Source: Roseovarius pelagicus
GTDB lineage: Bacteria; Pseudomonadota; Alphaproteobacteria; Rhodobacterales; Rhodobacteraceae
Assembly: GCF_025639885.1 (NCBI RefSeq)
Contig: NZ_CP106738.1
Coordinates: 3,720,001-3,784,000, forward strand
DNA length: 64,000 nt
Direction: 5' to 3'
Part shown: one piece after another, positions 35,692 to 45,462 of the stretch
Position numbering within the stretch: position 1 is the first letter of the stretch
How the letters are laid out: each line of letters starts with the position of its first letter
Notes under the pieces: generated by a model
The model's database searches: none
Told to the model about the DNA's origin: nothing
Seen by the model: the letters and a program-made list of their open reading frames with translations, nothing else
Program-made: the position numbers and the translations under genes

Positions 35692-36668
35692 GCGATCGTT
35701 TTACCATACTCGGTGGCGGCGTGTGCGGCTTGACGATGGCTGCGGAACTGTCGTTGCGCGGTGCGCAGGTCACGGTCAGTGACCCCAATGGAGCGCCCGG
35801 CGACCACGCCTGCTCGTGGTGGGCGGGAGGCATGTTAGCGCCCGAATGCGAGGGCGTGAGCGCGGAGCCAAACGTCGTTCATCACGGCCGCGAGGCTGCG
35901 GATTGGTGGGAAAGCCACGGTGCGACGGTGACCCGGAATGGGACGTTGGTTGTGGCCTTGGGGCGCGATCAGAGCGAATTGACAACATTCGGGCGCCGCG
36001 TGCCGTCCGCCGTGCCCATGGATCGCGCCGGGATCGAAGCATGCGAACCCCACTTGGCCGAGCGGTTTTCCAAGGCGCTGTTCATACCCAATGAGAACCA
36101 CCTCGCCCCTCGTGCGACCATGATCGGACAGTATGACCGGCTGACGAAGGCCGGGGTCGTCTTTGAACGTGTGTTGCGGGGACAGGTCATAGACTGCCGC
36201 GGATTGGCTGCGCGTGACACGCTCCCTGACCTGCGCGGCGTCAAGGGCGAGATGCTGGTGGTGCGCTGCCCCGATGTCGCGCTCTCGCGTCCGGTCCGGC
36301 TGCTGCACCCGCGCTTTCCGCTATATATCGTGCCTCGTGGCGATGGGGTCTTTATGCTGGGTGCGACACAGCTTGAGAGTGGCGACCGCAACCGGGCCAC
36401 CCTGCGATCTGTCATGGAGCTGATGAACGCTGCCTACGCCCTGCACCCTGCCTTTGGCGAGGCGGAACTGCTGGAAATCGGCGTCGATGCGCGGCCCGCC
36501 TTTCCGGACAACCAGCCACGTATTCGCCGGGTCGGCGAGCGGATTTACGCAAATGGCCTTTTTCGGCACGGATTTCTGCTGGCGCCCGCCCTGGCGCGGA
36601 TGACTGCGGATCTGGTGCTGGAGGGCAAAACGCCGGAGGTTTGGTATGAAGATCATCGTGAACGGTGA
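35688..36668 (+). CDS. thiO: Glycine oxidase ThiO
   Basis: ThiO is an FAD enzyme that oxidises glycine to the imine used for the thiazole ring. The N-terminus FTILGGGVCGLTMAAELSLRG is the dinucleotide-binding fold (GxGxxG variant GGGVCG). CSWWAGGMLAPECEG and the C-terminal FRHGFLLAPALARMTADLVL are typical of DAO/ThiO. It has 326 residues. ATG 35688 overlaps thiD (ATGA), and its 3' end overlaps thiS by 23 nt. Confidence 0.93.
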   Translation: MSDRFTILGGGVCGLTMAAELSLRGAQVTVSDPNGAPGDHACSWWAGGMLAPECEGVSAEPNVVHHGREAADWWESHGATVTRNGTLVVALGRDQSELTTFGRRVPSAVPMDRAGIEACEPHLAERFSKALFIPNENHLAPRATMIGQYDRLTKAGVVFERVLRGQVIDCRGLAARDTLPDLRGVKGEMLVVRCPDVALSRPVRLLHPRFPLYIVPRGDGVFMLGATQLESGDRNRATLRSVMELMNAAYALHPAFGEAELLEIGVDARPAFPDNQPRIRRVGERIYANGLFRHGFLLAPALARMTADLVLEGKTPEVWYEDHRER

Positions 36669-36843
36669 GATGATGAACAGTGACGCGCCCACATTGGCGG
36701 CGTTGCTCGCTGAGCTTGGGAAAGGCGACGCGAAGGTGGCCACGTCGGTGAATGAGGCCTTTGTTCCTAAAACCCTGCGGGAACAACAGGTCCTGCGAGA
36801 CGGCAACCGGGTCGAGATCGTCGCCCCGCGGCAGGGGGGCTGA
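36646..36843 (+). CDS. thiS: Sulfur carrier protein ThiS
   Basis: This is a 65-residue ubiquitin-like protein ending in the obligatory GlyGly ([10 protein letters not shown]). ThiF adenylates this tail, which then carries sulfur as a thiocarboxylate to Thi[21 protein letters not shown] is the first beta-strand pair. It starts inside thiO, 23 nt before that gene's stop, and is followed one base later by thiG. Confidence 0.93.
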   Translation: MKIIVNGEMMNSDAPTLAALLAELGKGDAKVATSVNEAFVPKTLREQQVLRDGNRVEIVAPRQGG

Positions 36844-36844
36844 G

Positions 36845-37615
36845 ATGCCTACATTCTACGGCACCACGATCGATTCTCGCCTGATGTTGGGCACCGCTCA
36901 GTACCCATCCCCTGCCATTCTAGCAGACGCGTTTCAGCAATCGGGGGCGGGTATTGCCACAGTGTCGGTGCGCCGCGAGGCCGGCGGTGAGCAGGCAGGG
37001 CAGGATTTTTGGTCGCTGATCCAGCAACTGGGCGTTGCGGTCTTGCCCAACACCGCTGGCTGCCATTCGATTCGCGAAGCGGTGACCACAGCGCACATGG
37101 CGCGCGAACTCTTTGATACCGACTGGATCAAGCTGGAGATCATCGGCAATGCCGACACATTGCAACCCGATCCCTTCGGGCTGGTCGAGGCCGCAGCACA
37201 GTTGGCCGAGGACGGATTCGAGGTCTTCCCATATTGCACCGAGGATCTGGTGCTGTGCGAACGCTTGGTAGAGGTCGGTTGCAAGGTCCTTATGCCTTGG
37301 GGCGCGCCCATCGGCACGGGGCTTGGCCTAAATAACATTTACGGGCTGCGCAGCCTGCGGGCGCACTTTCCGGATATCCCCTTGGTGGTGGACGCCGGAC
37401 TGGGCCTGCCGTCGCAGGCGGCGCACGCGATGGAATTGGGCTATGATGCGGTGCTTCTCAATACCGCCGTGGCCAAGGCGGGCGACCCCGTTGCGATGGC
37501 CAGAGCGTTTGCACATGCTGTGGAGGCTGGCGCGCTGGCGGCGCAGGCCGATCCTATCGACGCGCGGGATATGGCCGCCCCCTCTACGCCCATTATCGGA
37601 AAGGCATTCCTTTGA
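36845..37615 (+). CDS. thiG: Thiazole synthase
   Basis: ThiG builds the thiazole phosphate ring from DXP, dehydroglycine and ThiS-thiocarboxylate. The true start is ATG 36845 ([20 protein letters not shown]), although the frame opens earlier within thi[18 protein letters not shown] supplies the Schiff-base Lys. [19 protein letters not shown] and [18 protein letters not shown] bind the phosphate. It has 256 residues, the usual length, and overlaps thiE. Confidence 0.96.
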   Translation: MPTFYGTTIDSRLMLGTAQYPSPAILADAFQQSGAGIATVSVRREAGGEQAGQDFWSLIQQLGVAVLPNTAGCHSIREAVTTAHMARELFDTDWIKLEIIGNADTLQPDPFGLVEAAAQLAEDGFEVFPYCTEDLVLCERLVEVGCKVLMPWGAPIGTGLGLNNIYGLRSLRAHFPDIPLVVDAGLGLPSQAAHAMELGYDAVLLNTAVAKAGDPVAMARAFAHAVEAGALAAQADPIDARDMAAPSTPIIGKAFL

Positions 37616-38208
37616 CGCTACATCGCTTTTACCCGATCTTTGACGATGTCGCGTGGCTGCGGCGCATGTTGCCGCTAGGGATAAAGCTGGTGCAATTGCG
37701 GATCAAGGACCAGCCGCAGGACGCGCTGCGGGCGCAGATCCTTGAGGCGCGCGATCTGAGCCGCGCCCACGGTGCCGTGTTGGTTGTCAACGACCACTGG
37801 CAACTGGCCATCGAGCTTGGATGTGATTGGGTGCATTTGGGCCAAGAAGATTTGGACGACGCTAATGTGGATGAGATCCGAGCGACCGGCCTGAAACTGG
37901 GCATCTCGACCCATGACGAGGCGGAATTGACGCGGGCTCTGGCGTTGATGCCCGATTATGTCGCCCTCGGCCCGATCTATCCGACGATCCTCAAGAAAAT
38001 GAAATGGCATCAGCAGGGCGTCGAGAAGCTGACGCTCTGGAAGGCACGTACGGGGCGCATCCCGCTTGTTGCGATTGGTGGAATGAGCGTTGCGCGCGCC
38101 GAAGGTGCTTTTGCTGCCGGTGCGGATATCGTTTCGGCCGTCACGGACATCACGTTGCATGATGATCCGGAGGCTCGCGTCACGGCATGGCTCAAGGCCT
38201 GCACATGA
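37612..38208 (+). CDS. thiE: Thiamin-phosphate synthase
   Basis: ThiE joins HMP-PP and thiazole phosphate to thiamin phosphate. The TTG start at 37612 overlaps the thiG stop (TTGA). Motifs are [46 protein letters not shown], and the phosphate loop [20 protein letters not shown]. It has 198 residues, slightly short but complete. Confidence 0.94.
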   Translation: MTLHRFYPIFDDVAWLRRMLPLGIKLVQLRIKDQPQDALRAQILEARDLSRAHGAVLVVNDHWQLAIELGCDWVHLGQEDLDDANVDEIRATGLKLGISTHDEAELTRALALMPDYVALGPIYPTILKKMKWHQQGVEKLTLWKARTGRIPLVAIGGMSVARAEGAFAAGADIVSAVTDITLHDDPEARVTAWLKACT

Positions 38209-39161
38209 ACCGATACGCCCGTCAAACCGCTGTTTTGGGCGTGGCCGCACAGGAACGGCTTGCTGCGGCATCGGTTCTTGTCATCGGCGCGGGTGGTTTG
38301 GCTAGCCCGGTTTTACAGTACCTTGTGGGCGCGGGCGTGGGCCATATCCGGCTCGTCGATGCGGATGTGGTGAGCCTGTCAAACCTGCATCGCCAAACGC
38401 TCTTTCGTGAGGCCGATATCGGCCAACCCAAGGTCGGGATCGCCGCAGCCACCTTGGCTGCACTGAACTCGGACACCACGATTGATCCCATCCAGAAGCG
38501 CTTTGATCCTGCCACGGCAGAGGCGCTGTGTGACGGCATGACCCTCGTCCTCGATTGTGCCGACAGCTTTGCGGCCAGCTACGTGGCGTCGGACCATTGT
38601 CTGCACACTGGGCAGCCGCTGATCAGCGCCAGCGTTGTGGGGTCCGAGGGCTATGTGGGCGGATTTTGCGGCGGTCAGCCGGGGCTGCGCGCGGTGTTTC
38701 CCGACCTGCCAGATCAGTTAGGCTCTTGCGATACCGAAGGCGTGTCAGGCCCAAGCGTTGGTGTCATTGGCAGCCTACAGGCGCAAATGGCGATGGCGAT
38801 CCTTACGGATGATCAGACGGCCTTGGGTCAGCTCGTCACCTATGATGCACGCACGCTGCGGTTTGGCGGGTTTCGGTTCGATGCTGCCCCCGATCCTGCG
38901 CCGAACCCGGCGTTCATCGCGCAAGCAGACATTGCGGCAACTGACTTTCTGGTCGATCTGCGTGCAAAAGAAGAACAGGGACCGGAATTGCCGCTGGCGA
39001 TGCGCCATGCAGTCACGGATTTTGGGCCGCACGGTCCCCAGCCAGACCAAGACCAACGCGCCGTTCTGGCCTGCCGGTCAGGTCTTCGGGCGTGGCACGC
39101 AGCGGAGCGGCTTGCAAAACATTGGGACGGTGAGATCAAAATCCTTGCCCTTGGAGACTAA
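38205..39161 (+). CDS. thiF: ThiF adenylyltransferase with C-terminal rhodanese-like segment
   Basis: ThiF activates the ThiS C-terminus with ATP. ATG 38205 overlaps thiE (ATGA) and gives 318 residues. The E1-type nucleotide site is [20 protein letters not shown], then [16 protein letters not shown], with catalytic Asp in LVLDCADSF. Cys in [18 protein letters not shown] is the expected thioester Cys. The last 75 residues ([12 protein letters not shown] onward) end with CRSGLR at 290-295, a CxxGxR rhodanese active loop. This suggests a built-in sulfur-transfer part. The zinc CxxC pairs of MoeB are absent. Confidence 0.9.
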   Translation: MNRYARQTAVLGVAAQERLAAASVLVIGAGGLASPVLQYLVGAGVGHIRLVDADVVSLSNLHRQTLFREADIGQPKVGIAAATLAALNSDTTIDPIQKRFDPATAEALCDGMTLVLDCADSFAASYVASDHCLHTGQPLISASVVGSEGYVGGFCGGQPGLRAVFPDLPDQLGSCDTEGVSGPSVGVIGSLQAQMAMAILTDDQTALGQLVTYDARTLRFGGFRFDAAPDPAPNPAFIAQADIAATDFLVDLRAKEEQGPELPLAMRHAVTDFGPHGPQPDQDQRAVLACRSGLRAWHAAERLAKHWDGEIKILALGD

Positions 39162-39718
39162 GGTGATCGAGCTGATACGCGGTATGACAAGCCCCGAGCC
39201 GATCACGTGATATACCCGCGTCGCCGTGGCGCTGCCCGGCTCAGCGTTTAGCCTGCGGCTGGCGGTGGTCTGCGCCCTCAAAAGGCTCGGGGTATCGGGC
39301 GTTGTTGCCCAACGGTCGCGCCAATAGCGACGTCGGGTTCGTCGCTCTTATGGTACCGCGTTGCTTACCGTTCTCCTGCATGCAGGTGTGAACAAAGTGT
39401 GAGAAGAGACATTGGGCCGGCCTGATATCGGCCGAGGAAATTCAACGTCTGCGCAAACACGAGGCGGTCAGTGCGCAATCGGCCCCGGGGCCAGATGGGG
39501 CAGCACTTTTCGCGCATCCACAACGCAGAGAATCTTGCTGGAGGGGCGAGGGAAGTGAAGTCTCCGCTGCCCCGAATCGGGACCGGTATGGGCAAACAAA
39601 TTTGCGTGCGGCCAGTTCAGGGAAGGATACCGAGGCGCGGCCCGCGAGCATACCAGACGTTTTCTAGACGGGGTGGTGTGCGGAAATTTACATATTTATG
39701 AATGACATAAATGGAACT
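39162..39718. other. Intergenic region after the thiamin operon
   Basis: No gene can be supported in these 557 bases. A stretch at 39211-39320 reads as ALPGSAFSLRLAVVCALKRL in one frame but lacks a start site and soon stops, and I cannot match it to a family. GGCCGGCCTGATATCGGCC near 39416 is a small palindromic element. Confidence 0.45.
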
Positions 39719-39808
39719 TGGCGGAGGAGGTGGGATTCGAACCCACGGTAGACTTTCACCTACGTCGGTTTTCAAGACCGGTGCATTCGACCACTCTGCC
39801 ACTCCTCC
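39719..39808 (-). tRNA. tRNA-Ser (anticodon TGA)
   Basis: The reverse strand folds into a full cloverleaf. The acceptor GGAGGAG pairs with CTCCTCC, the anticodon loop is CTTGAAA between paired arms, and a long class II variable arm (GACGTAGGTGAAAGTCTACC) is present. The T arm is GTGGGTTCGAATCCCAC, and CCA is encoded at 39721-39719. The 87-nt body and large variable arm fit serine. Nothing suggests that an element has integrated here. Confidence 0.96.
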
Positions 39809-40016
39809 GACAGAGATAGTGCCTACAGTGCGTTGCGCGATTCTGAAAGTACCAGTTTCTGGGGAATTCCGCCGAAGATGCGTCTGCGCGCTTTTCTTGC
39901 ATCGGACAAAGGGCTAACATGTCGCAAGGCGGCAACGACCGTCTTGGCAGCGCAGTTCCGGGAAAACCGGCGGGGCACCGTTTTACGGTGGCCATCAGAC
40001 AGGCAAAGGGCACGGC

Positions 40017-40907
40017 ATGGATTTCTCTGGGGAAGGCGGAAGAGCGGGATTGCGCAGCGCATTCGGGGCTGGCACGATTATTGTTTTTCTCAGTGGCTGC
40101 CAAGGGTTGCAGGACGTTAACCCCTTTAAGGCAAGACCAGACACAGAGGCTGAGGTCACCACTGTCGCCGGGGGGGATGCATCCTCTGTGCGTTTGGTGG
40201 AGCGCGATGTCGAGGCACCGGATGTCTTTCAGGTCACCGATATGGGGCTCTGGGATGGTCGCCCGTCCTTGGGTGGTGTTTGGGTCGCACATCCTGATGT
40301 AAGCGAGCCTGAGCGTGTGATCATCCGCAATACGGCTAATTCAAAATTCGTGATCGGCGCGCTGTTTCGCCGCGAACGGGCCAATCCCGGCCCAGAGTTG
40401 CAAGTGTCATCCGATGCTGCCGCAGCGTTGGGGATGCTGGCCGGGGCGCCAGCACAGTTGAACGTGACGGCGTTGCGCCGTGAGGCCGCGCCGGAGCAGC
40501 AACAGGCGGCAGCCCGTCCGCTGACACCCAGCACGGTGGAGTCGACATCGCTTGATCCCATCGCCGGGGCAGCTGCGGCGATTGATGCTGCCGAAGCAGA
40601 CGATGCCGCGACCTCAACGGTCAGCGTGACCCAACCTTCGGCGACCCCTGCCACGCCTGCCAAAGCATCTTCGCTGGACAAGCCGTTCATTCAGATCGGT
40701 ATCTTTAGTGTTGAGAAGAACGCCAACAACACCGCCACCGCGATGCGGCAGGCAGGCATGGTGCCCACTGTGCTGGCGCAGGAATCGAGCGGCAAGAAGT
40801 TCTGGCGCGTTGTTGTCGGTCCGGCGGCCACGAAATCCGAGCGCACCGCGCTGATGAAGAAAATCAAGGGTGTCGGGTTTGACGACGCCTATCCTGTGAC
40901 CAACTGA
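40017..40907 (+). CDS. SPOR-domain lipoprotein
   Basis: This is a 296-residue protein. TIIVFLSGCQG near residue 28 is a lipobox, so the mature protein should be a lipoprotein. Residues about 75-160 (VWVAHPDVSEPERVIIRNTA) form a barrel-like region seen with RlpA-type proteins. An Ala/Pro/Thr-rich linker leads to a C-terminal SPOR domain (FIQIGIFSVEKNANNTATAM; KFWRVVVGPAATKSERTALM) that binds denuded peptidoglycan at the septum. It lies 14 nt before the DD-carboxypeptidase gene, in keeping with a cell-wall role. Confidence 0.85.
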   Translation: MDFSGEGGRAGLRSAFGAGTIIVFLSGCQGLQDVNPFKARPDTEAEVTTVAGGDASSVRLVERDVEAPDVFQVTDMGLWDGRPSLGGVWVAHPDVSEPERVIIRNTANSKFVIGALFRRERANPGPELQVSSDAAAALGMLAGAPAQLNVTALRREAAPEQQQAAARPLTPSTVESTSLDPIAGAAAAIDAAEADDAATSTVSVTQPSATPATPAKASSLDKPFIQIGIFSVEKNANNTATAMRQAGMVPTVLAQESSGKKFWRVVVGPAATKSERTALMKKIKGVGFDDAYPVTN

Positions 40908-40921
40908 TCCGGAAAGAGCCC

Positions 40922-42091
40922 ATGCTGCCACATGCCGTTCGACTGAGTTTTGCCCTTCTTGTTGCGCTTGTCATGGCGTTGCCCGCCGCTGCGTTCGACA
41001 CGCAGGCGCGTGCGGCCTACGTGACCGACCTTAAAACCGGCACGGTTCTGTTGAACAAGAATGCCGATCAACCGCTACCGCCTGCGTCGATGTCCAAGCT
41101 GATGACGCTATATGTGGCGTTCGAGGCGATCCGCGAGGGGCGGCTCTCGCTTGATGAAAAGCTTCCTGTGTCCCAGCACGCGATGAGCTATGGTGGCTCG
41201 ACCATGTTTCTGGACACCACGGACCGGGTACGGGTTGAGGATCTTTTGCGGGGTATCATCGTGCTTAGCGGCAATGACGCCTGTGCCGTGATCGCCGAGG
41301 CGTTGAGCCCGGATGGGTCCGAAGCCGGGTTTGCACGTTTCATGACGATGCGCGCGCAAAAGATGGGTATGACCAATTCTACTTTTGCCAATTCCAATGG
41401 TTGGCCCGCTGCGGGCCACCGGATGAGCATGCGCGATCTGGCGCTGCTGGCACGTCGTTTGATCGAGGATTTCCCGGAATATTACCCGATGTTTGCCGAG
41501 ACCGAGTTCAAGTTCGATGGCCGCGCGCCGCAGAACACCCAGAACCGTAACCCGTTGCTGGCGCTGGGGATTGGCGCGGACGGGCTGAAGACCGGTCACA
41601 CTCAGGCGGCGGGCTATGGTTTGGTTGGGTCGGCGCGGCAAGGGGATCGGCGCATCGTCTTTGTCATCTCGGGGTTGAACAGTTCGGCGCAACGCGCTCA
41701 GGAAGCCGAGGCAATCGTAAGCTGGGCGTTTCGCCAGTTTGTCGAAAACACCGTTGTCAAAGGCGGTACCGAGGTATTGCGCGCGGACGTGTGGCTGGGT
41801 GATGCCCCCAGCGTCGGATTGGTTGCCGAGCAGGATTTGACCATGTTGCTGCCGGTGCTGAGCGCCGAAGAGGTCAAAGCCGAAGTGATCTATGACGGTC
41901 CTATTCAGGCACCCGTCGCGCAAGGGGATCGTCTTGGGACGCTGATTGTCAAACCCGAGGGCATGCAAGAGGTCGAAGTGCCGTTGATTGCGGCCGCCAG
42001 TGTCGCGCGCGGCGGTTTTGTTACCCGGATCAAGACTGTCTCGGGACTGTTGCTGACACGATTACAGCAGGGGCCTGAGGGCGCGCTTTGA
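40922..42091 (+). CDS. D-alanyl-D-alanine carboxypeptidase (PBP5/6 type)
   Basis: This is a 389-residue periplasmic penicillin-binding protein with signal peptide LSFALLVALVMALPAAAFD. The catalytic motifs are S56-M-S-K59, SGN in VLSGNDACAVIAEA, and KTG in DGLKTGHTQAAGYGL. A C-terminal PBP5 domain follows (VKAEVIYDGPIQAPVAQGD). It removes the terminal D-Ala of peptidoglycan pentapeptides. It is probably cotranscribed with the SPOR gene and overlaps tmk by four bases. dacC/dacF-type naming cannot be decided. Confidence 0.93.
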   Translation: MLPHAVRLSFALLVALVMALPAAAFDTQARAAYVTDLKTGTVLLNKNADQPLPPASMSKLMTLYVAFEAIREGRLSLDEKLPVSQHAMSYGGSTMFLDTTDRVRVEDLLRGIIVLSGNDACAVIAEALSPDGSEAGFARFMTMRAQKMGMTNSTFANSNGWPAAGHRMSMRDLALLARRLIEDFPEYYPMFAETEFKFDGRAPQNTQNRNPLLALGIGADGLKTGHTQAAGYGLVGSARQGDRRIVFVISGLNSSAQRAQEAEAIVSWAFRQFVENTVVKGGTEVLRADVWLGDAPSVGLVAEQDLTMLLPVLSAEEVKAEVIYDGPIQAPVAQGDRLGTLIVKPEGMQEVEVPLIAAASVARGGFVTRIKTVSGLLLTRLQQGPEGAL

Positions 42092-42714
42092 GCGGGCAGG
42101 GGCTTTTCGTCAGTTTCGAGGGGATCGACGGTTCTGGTAAGTCGACGCAGGCGCGCTTGTTATCTGACGCCCTGAAGCGCGCGGGCCACGATGTCATCCT
42201 GACACGAGAGCCGGGTGGCAGCCCCGGTGCCGAGGAAATCCGCAAGCTGGTGTTGGAGGGCGATCCGGATCGCTGGTCAGCCGAGACCGAGTTGCTGCTC
42301 TTTACTGCGGCCCGTCGCGACCATCTGGAGCGAACCATTCGTCCGGCGCTGGCAGCGGGGCAGGTCGTCATCTGTGATCGGTTTGCTGACAGCACGCGTA
42401 TGTATCAAGGATTGCGTAGCGGCGATCTGCGGGGCCTGGTTGATGCCCTGCATGACCTCATGATCGGTCAGGAGCCGGATCTGACCTTGTTGATCGACAT
42501 GGACCCCGATGCGGGGCTTGCGCGGGCACTGGGACGCGGCGGCAACGAGGAACGGTTCGAGTCCTTTGGCGGAGATTTGCAACGCCGGATGCGACAGGGG
42601 TTTCTTGACCTCGCGACGGCTGCACCTGACCGCATTCAGATAATTGATGGCATGCGCGATGTGGATGCCGTCGCGCGCGAGGTCTGGTCCGTGATGGCAG
42701 AGGCGTTAGGATGA
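42088..42714 (+). CDS. tmk: Thymidylate kinase
   Basis: Tmk phosphorylates dTMP to dTDP. The TTG start overlaps the carboxypeptidase stop. GIDGSGKSTQ near residue 13 is the P-loop. TREPGGSPGAEEIR and CDRFADSTRMYQG (the DR(Y/F) motif) are both present. It has 208 residues. The tmk-holB-tatD-metallohydrolase order is a common conserved run in Rhodobacterales. Confidence 0.96.
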   Translation: MSGQGLFVSFEGIDGSGKSTQARLLSDALKRAGHDVILTREPGGSPGAEEIRKLVLEGDPDRWSAETELLLFTAARRDHLERTIRPALAAGQVVICDRFADSTRMYQGLRSGDLRGLVDALHDLMIGQEPDLTLLIDMDPDAGLARALGRGGNEERFESFGGDLQRRMRQGFLDLATAAPDRIQIIDGMRDVDAVAREVWSVMAEALG

Positions 42715-43847
42715 CAGACGACGCTCCGCAGCCAGATCGCGTCGAAGGCGCGCCACATCCGCGAGAGACGCGCGAGCTGATTGGGCAAGCAGCAGCCGAA
42801 ACGGGGTTTCTGGAGGCGTTCAACTCTGGCCGGATGCATCATGGCTGGCTGATGGTTGGCCCGCGCGGTGTCGGCAAGGCAACGCTGGCATGGCGCATCG
42901 CACGATTCCTGCTGGCCACACCCGACCCGGTTGCAGACGGAGGGCTGTTCGGCGATGCACCGATTTCGCCACAATCTCTTGATGTGCCTGATGAGCATCC
43001 GGTCGCGCGGCGGCTGTTGGCGGGGTCCGATCCGGGCCTGTTTCATATCACCCGCACCCTCAACGAAAAAACCGGCCGGATGCGTGATATGATTGTGGCC
43101 GAGGACGTCCGGCGGCTGAACGGATTTCTGGGGCTTAGTGCGGCGGATGGCGGCCGTCGGGTAGTGCTCATCGACAGCGCGGACGAGATGAATGCACAGG
43201 CGGCCAATGCGCTGCTGAAGATGCTGGAAGAACCGCCCGCGCGTACGACACTGCTGCTGATCAGCCACCAGCCGACAGGTCTGTTGCCGACCATCCGTTC
43301 GCGGTGCCGCGAACTGCGTTTGCCGCCATTGGATGCGGAGGGTATGGCTGCAGCACTTGCGCAGGCAGGTGTCGATACGGGCACCACTGATGCCGCTGCA
43401 TTGGCTGCGTTGTCGGGTGGGTCGGTCGGAGAGGCAGTACGCCTGACCAACCTCGGCGGGCTAGAGATGTACCGCGAACTGACGCAGATCTTCGCCGGGC
43501 TTCCCCGGCTTGATCGGTCACGGGCGTTAAAGCTGGCGAATGCGGCGGCGACACGCGGGGCGGAGGACAAGCTCGACCTGCTGATTGGGCTGTTCGATCT
43601 GCTGCTGGCACGGCTGGCACGCACTGGCAGCATGGGCGCGCCACCCGCGCCCGAGGCGGCGCAAGGCGAGGCCGAGATGATGCTCCGACTTGCCGCTGAT
43701 CCGGCCCAAGGACGGGCGTGGGCGGACTGCGCGCAGCTGGTCGGTGCACGAGCGCGCCATGGGCGGGCGGTGAACCTTGACCCTGCCGCGCTGGTCCTAG
43801 ATACCGTGGTCAAGATACAGAAAACGGCGGCGGGCAAAGCTCGCTGA
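42711..43847 (+). CDS. holB: DNA polymerase III delta prime subunit
   Basis: This clamp-loader AAA+ subunit has 378 residues. Walker A is GPRGVGKAT. ALLKMLEEPPARTTLLLISH and the SRC motif TIRSRCRELRLPPL, which contacts the neighbouring ATPase subunit, are clear. It overlaps tmk (ATGA) and is followed 9 nt later by tatD. Confidence 0.94.
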   Translation: MTDDAPQPDRVEGAPHPRETRELIGQAAAETGFLEAFNSGRMHHGWLMVGPRGVGKATLAWRIARFLLATPDPVADGGLFGDAPISPQSLDVPDEHPVARRLLAGSDPGLFHITRTLNEKTGRMRDMIVAEDVRRLNGFLGLSAADGGRRVVLIDSADEMNAQAANALLKMLEEPPARTTLLLISHQPTGLLPTIRSRCRELRLPPLDAEGMAAALAQAGVDTGTTDAAALAALSGGSVGEAVRLTNLGGLEMYRELTQIFAGLPRLDRSRALKLANAAATRGAEDKLDLLIGLFDLLLARLARTGSMGAPPAPEAAQGEAEMMLRLAADPAQGRAWADCAQLVGARARHGRAVNLDPAALVLDTVVKIQKTAAGKAR

Positions 43848-43856
43848 AAGGTGTGC

Positions 43857-44663
43857 ATGACCGAAACCATCCAGATCACAGACAGCCATTGCCACCTTGA
43901 TTTCCCCGATTTCGACGCGGAGCGCGATGCCGTGATCGACCGCGCCGTGGCCGCAGGGGTTACACGGATGGTCACGATCTGCACCCGGTTGCGATTGGAG
44001 CCGCAGGTGCGCGCGATCGCCGAGGCTTATGCGCCAGTGTTCTACGCCGCAGGAACACACCCGATGAGCGCCGCCGATGAGCCCTTGGTCAGTGTCGATG
44101 AGTTGATCGCCTTGGCAAAGCATCCCAAATTCGTGGGTATTGGCGAGACCGGGCTGGACTATCACTATACTGCTGACAGTGCCGAGGTGCAGCGGCGCAG
44201 TCTGCGGATCCATATCGCGGCGGCGCGAGAAACCGGGTTGCCGCTGATTATCCACGCTCGCGCGGCGGATGACGATATGGCGCGCATTCTGCGTGAAGAG
44301 CACGCGAAGGGCAGCTACAGTTGTGTGATGCATTGCTTTTCGTCCAGCGCGGAACTGGCCCGCGCTGCGCTTGATCTGGGGTTTTACCTGTCGATGTCCG
44401 GTATTGCCGCATTCCCCAAGAGTCAGGAGTTGCGTGATATTTTCGCCTCCGCGCCGGTCGAGCGTGTTCTGGTCGAGACGGACGCGCCTTATCTTGCGCC
44501 ACCACCTTTCCGTGGCAAACGGAACGAGCCGTCTTATACGGTACATACCGCCAAGGTGGGTGCAGAGACGTTTGGTATGGACTGGCCCGACTTCGCGGCG
44601 CAGACGCAGGCCAATTTTGACCGGCTGTTCTGGAAGGCCGCTCAGTTCGAGGCGGCGGCCTGA
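43857..44663 (+). CDS. tatD: TatD family metal-dependent hydrolase/DNase
   Basis: The family has a TIM-barrel with metal ligands at SHCHLDFPDF, GETGLDYHY, IIHAR, MHCFSSS and ETDAPYLAP, all visible here. TatD/YcfH members are metal-dependent deoxyribonucleases. ATG 43857 is preferred over GTG 43851 because AAGG lies just before it. The stop overlaps the next gene (TGATG). The product has 268 residues. Confidence 0.93.
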   Translation: MTETIQITDSHCHLDFPDFDAERDAVIDRAVAAGVTRMVTICTRLRLEPQVRAIAEAYAPVFYAAGTHPMSAADEPLVSVDELIALAKHPKFVGIGETGLDYHYTADSAEVQRRSLRIHIAAARETGLPLIIHARAADDDMARILREEHAKGSYSCVMHCFSSSAELARAALDLGFYLSMSGIAAFPKSQELRDIFASAPVERVLVETDAPYLAPPPFRGKRNEPSYTVHTAKVGAETFGMDWPDFAAQTQANFDRLFWKAAQFEAAA

Positions 44664-45460
44664 TGGCAGAGCGTCGGTTTATCATCCTTGGTTGTGGGTC
44701 ATCGGGCGGCGTACCGCGTCTCGGCGGTCATTGGGGCGATTGCGATCCCGAAGAACCGCGCAACACCCGCCGCCGATGTTCGATGCTGATCGAACAGGAA
44801 GGGCCGGAGGGGATCACGAGGGTGCTGATCGACACCTCTCCTGATCTACGCGCGCAGTTATTGAGCGTCGGCGTGGGGGTATTGGATGCGGTGCTCTTTA
44901 CCCATAGCCACGCTGATCACGTACACGGAATCGACGATCTGCGGGTGGTTGTGTTCAACACCAAAAAGCGGCTGCCGGTCTGGGCGGATGGTGACACGCA
45001 GAATGCGCTATATGCGCGGTTCGGCTACGCCTTTGTCCAACCTGACACGTCGCCCTATCCGCCGATCCTGAACATGAACACGATTGATGGCGATGTGACC
45101 ATCGACGGCGCAGGAGGGGCGATCACTCTGACGCCTTTCACCGTCGGGCATGGTGCGATTGATGCACTGGGGTTCCGCATCGGCGATGTGGCCTACCTGC
45201 CTGATGTGGCGGATATCCCCGATGATGTCTGGCCGTTACTGGATGGGCTGGAGTGCTGGATTGTGGATGCGCTGCGCCGCACGCCGCATCCGACGCATTC
45301 GCATCTGGAGAACACGCTCAAGTGGATTGACCGCGCTGCCCCGCGCAATGCGGTCATCACCAATATGCATATCGACATGGATTATCGTACGCTAGAGCGC
45401 GAATTGCCGGAAAATGTTATTCCCGCGTATGACGGGTTGACGCTCGCCTACGACGTCTAA
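44663..45460 (+). CDS. Metallo-beta-lactamase-fold hydrolase (PhnP-like)
   Basis: This is a 265-residue protein. HSHADHVHGIDDLR is the HxHxDH metal signature, and GCGSSGGVPRLGGHWGDCDP is the first strand-loop. TPFTVGHGAIDALGFRIGDV and a late His in NMHIDMDYRTL complete the site. Close relatives include PhnP phosphodiesterases that act on cyclic ribosyl phosphates. The local role next to tatD is not known. Confidence 0.88.
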   Translation: MAERRFIILGCGSSGGVPRLGGHWGDCDPEEPRNTRRRCSMLIEQEGPEGITRVLIDTSPDLRAQLLSVGVGVLDAVLFTHSHADHVHGIDDLRVVVFNTKKRLPVWADGDTQNALYARFGYAFVQPDTSPYPPILNMNTIDGDVTIDGAGGAITLTPFTVGHGAIDALGFRIGDVAYLPDVADIPDDVWPLLDGLECWIVDALRRTPHPTHSHLENTLKWIDRAAPRNAVITNMHIDMDYRTLERELPENVIPAYDGLTLAYDV

Positions 45461-45462
45461 CC

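Noticed and set aside
39719-39808. tRNA-Ser as an attachment site for the mobile region
   Set aside because: The only recombinase is 20 kb away and no repeat of the tRNA 3' end was seen near it. The neighbours of the tRNA are housekeeping genes.
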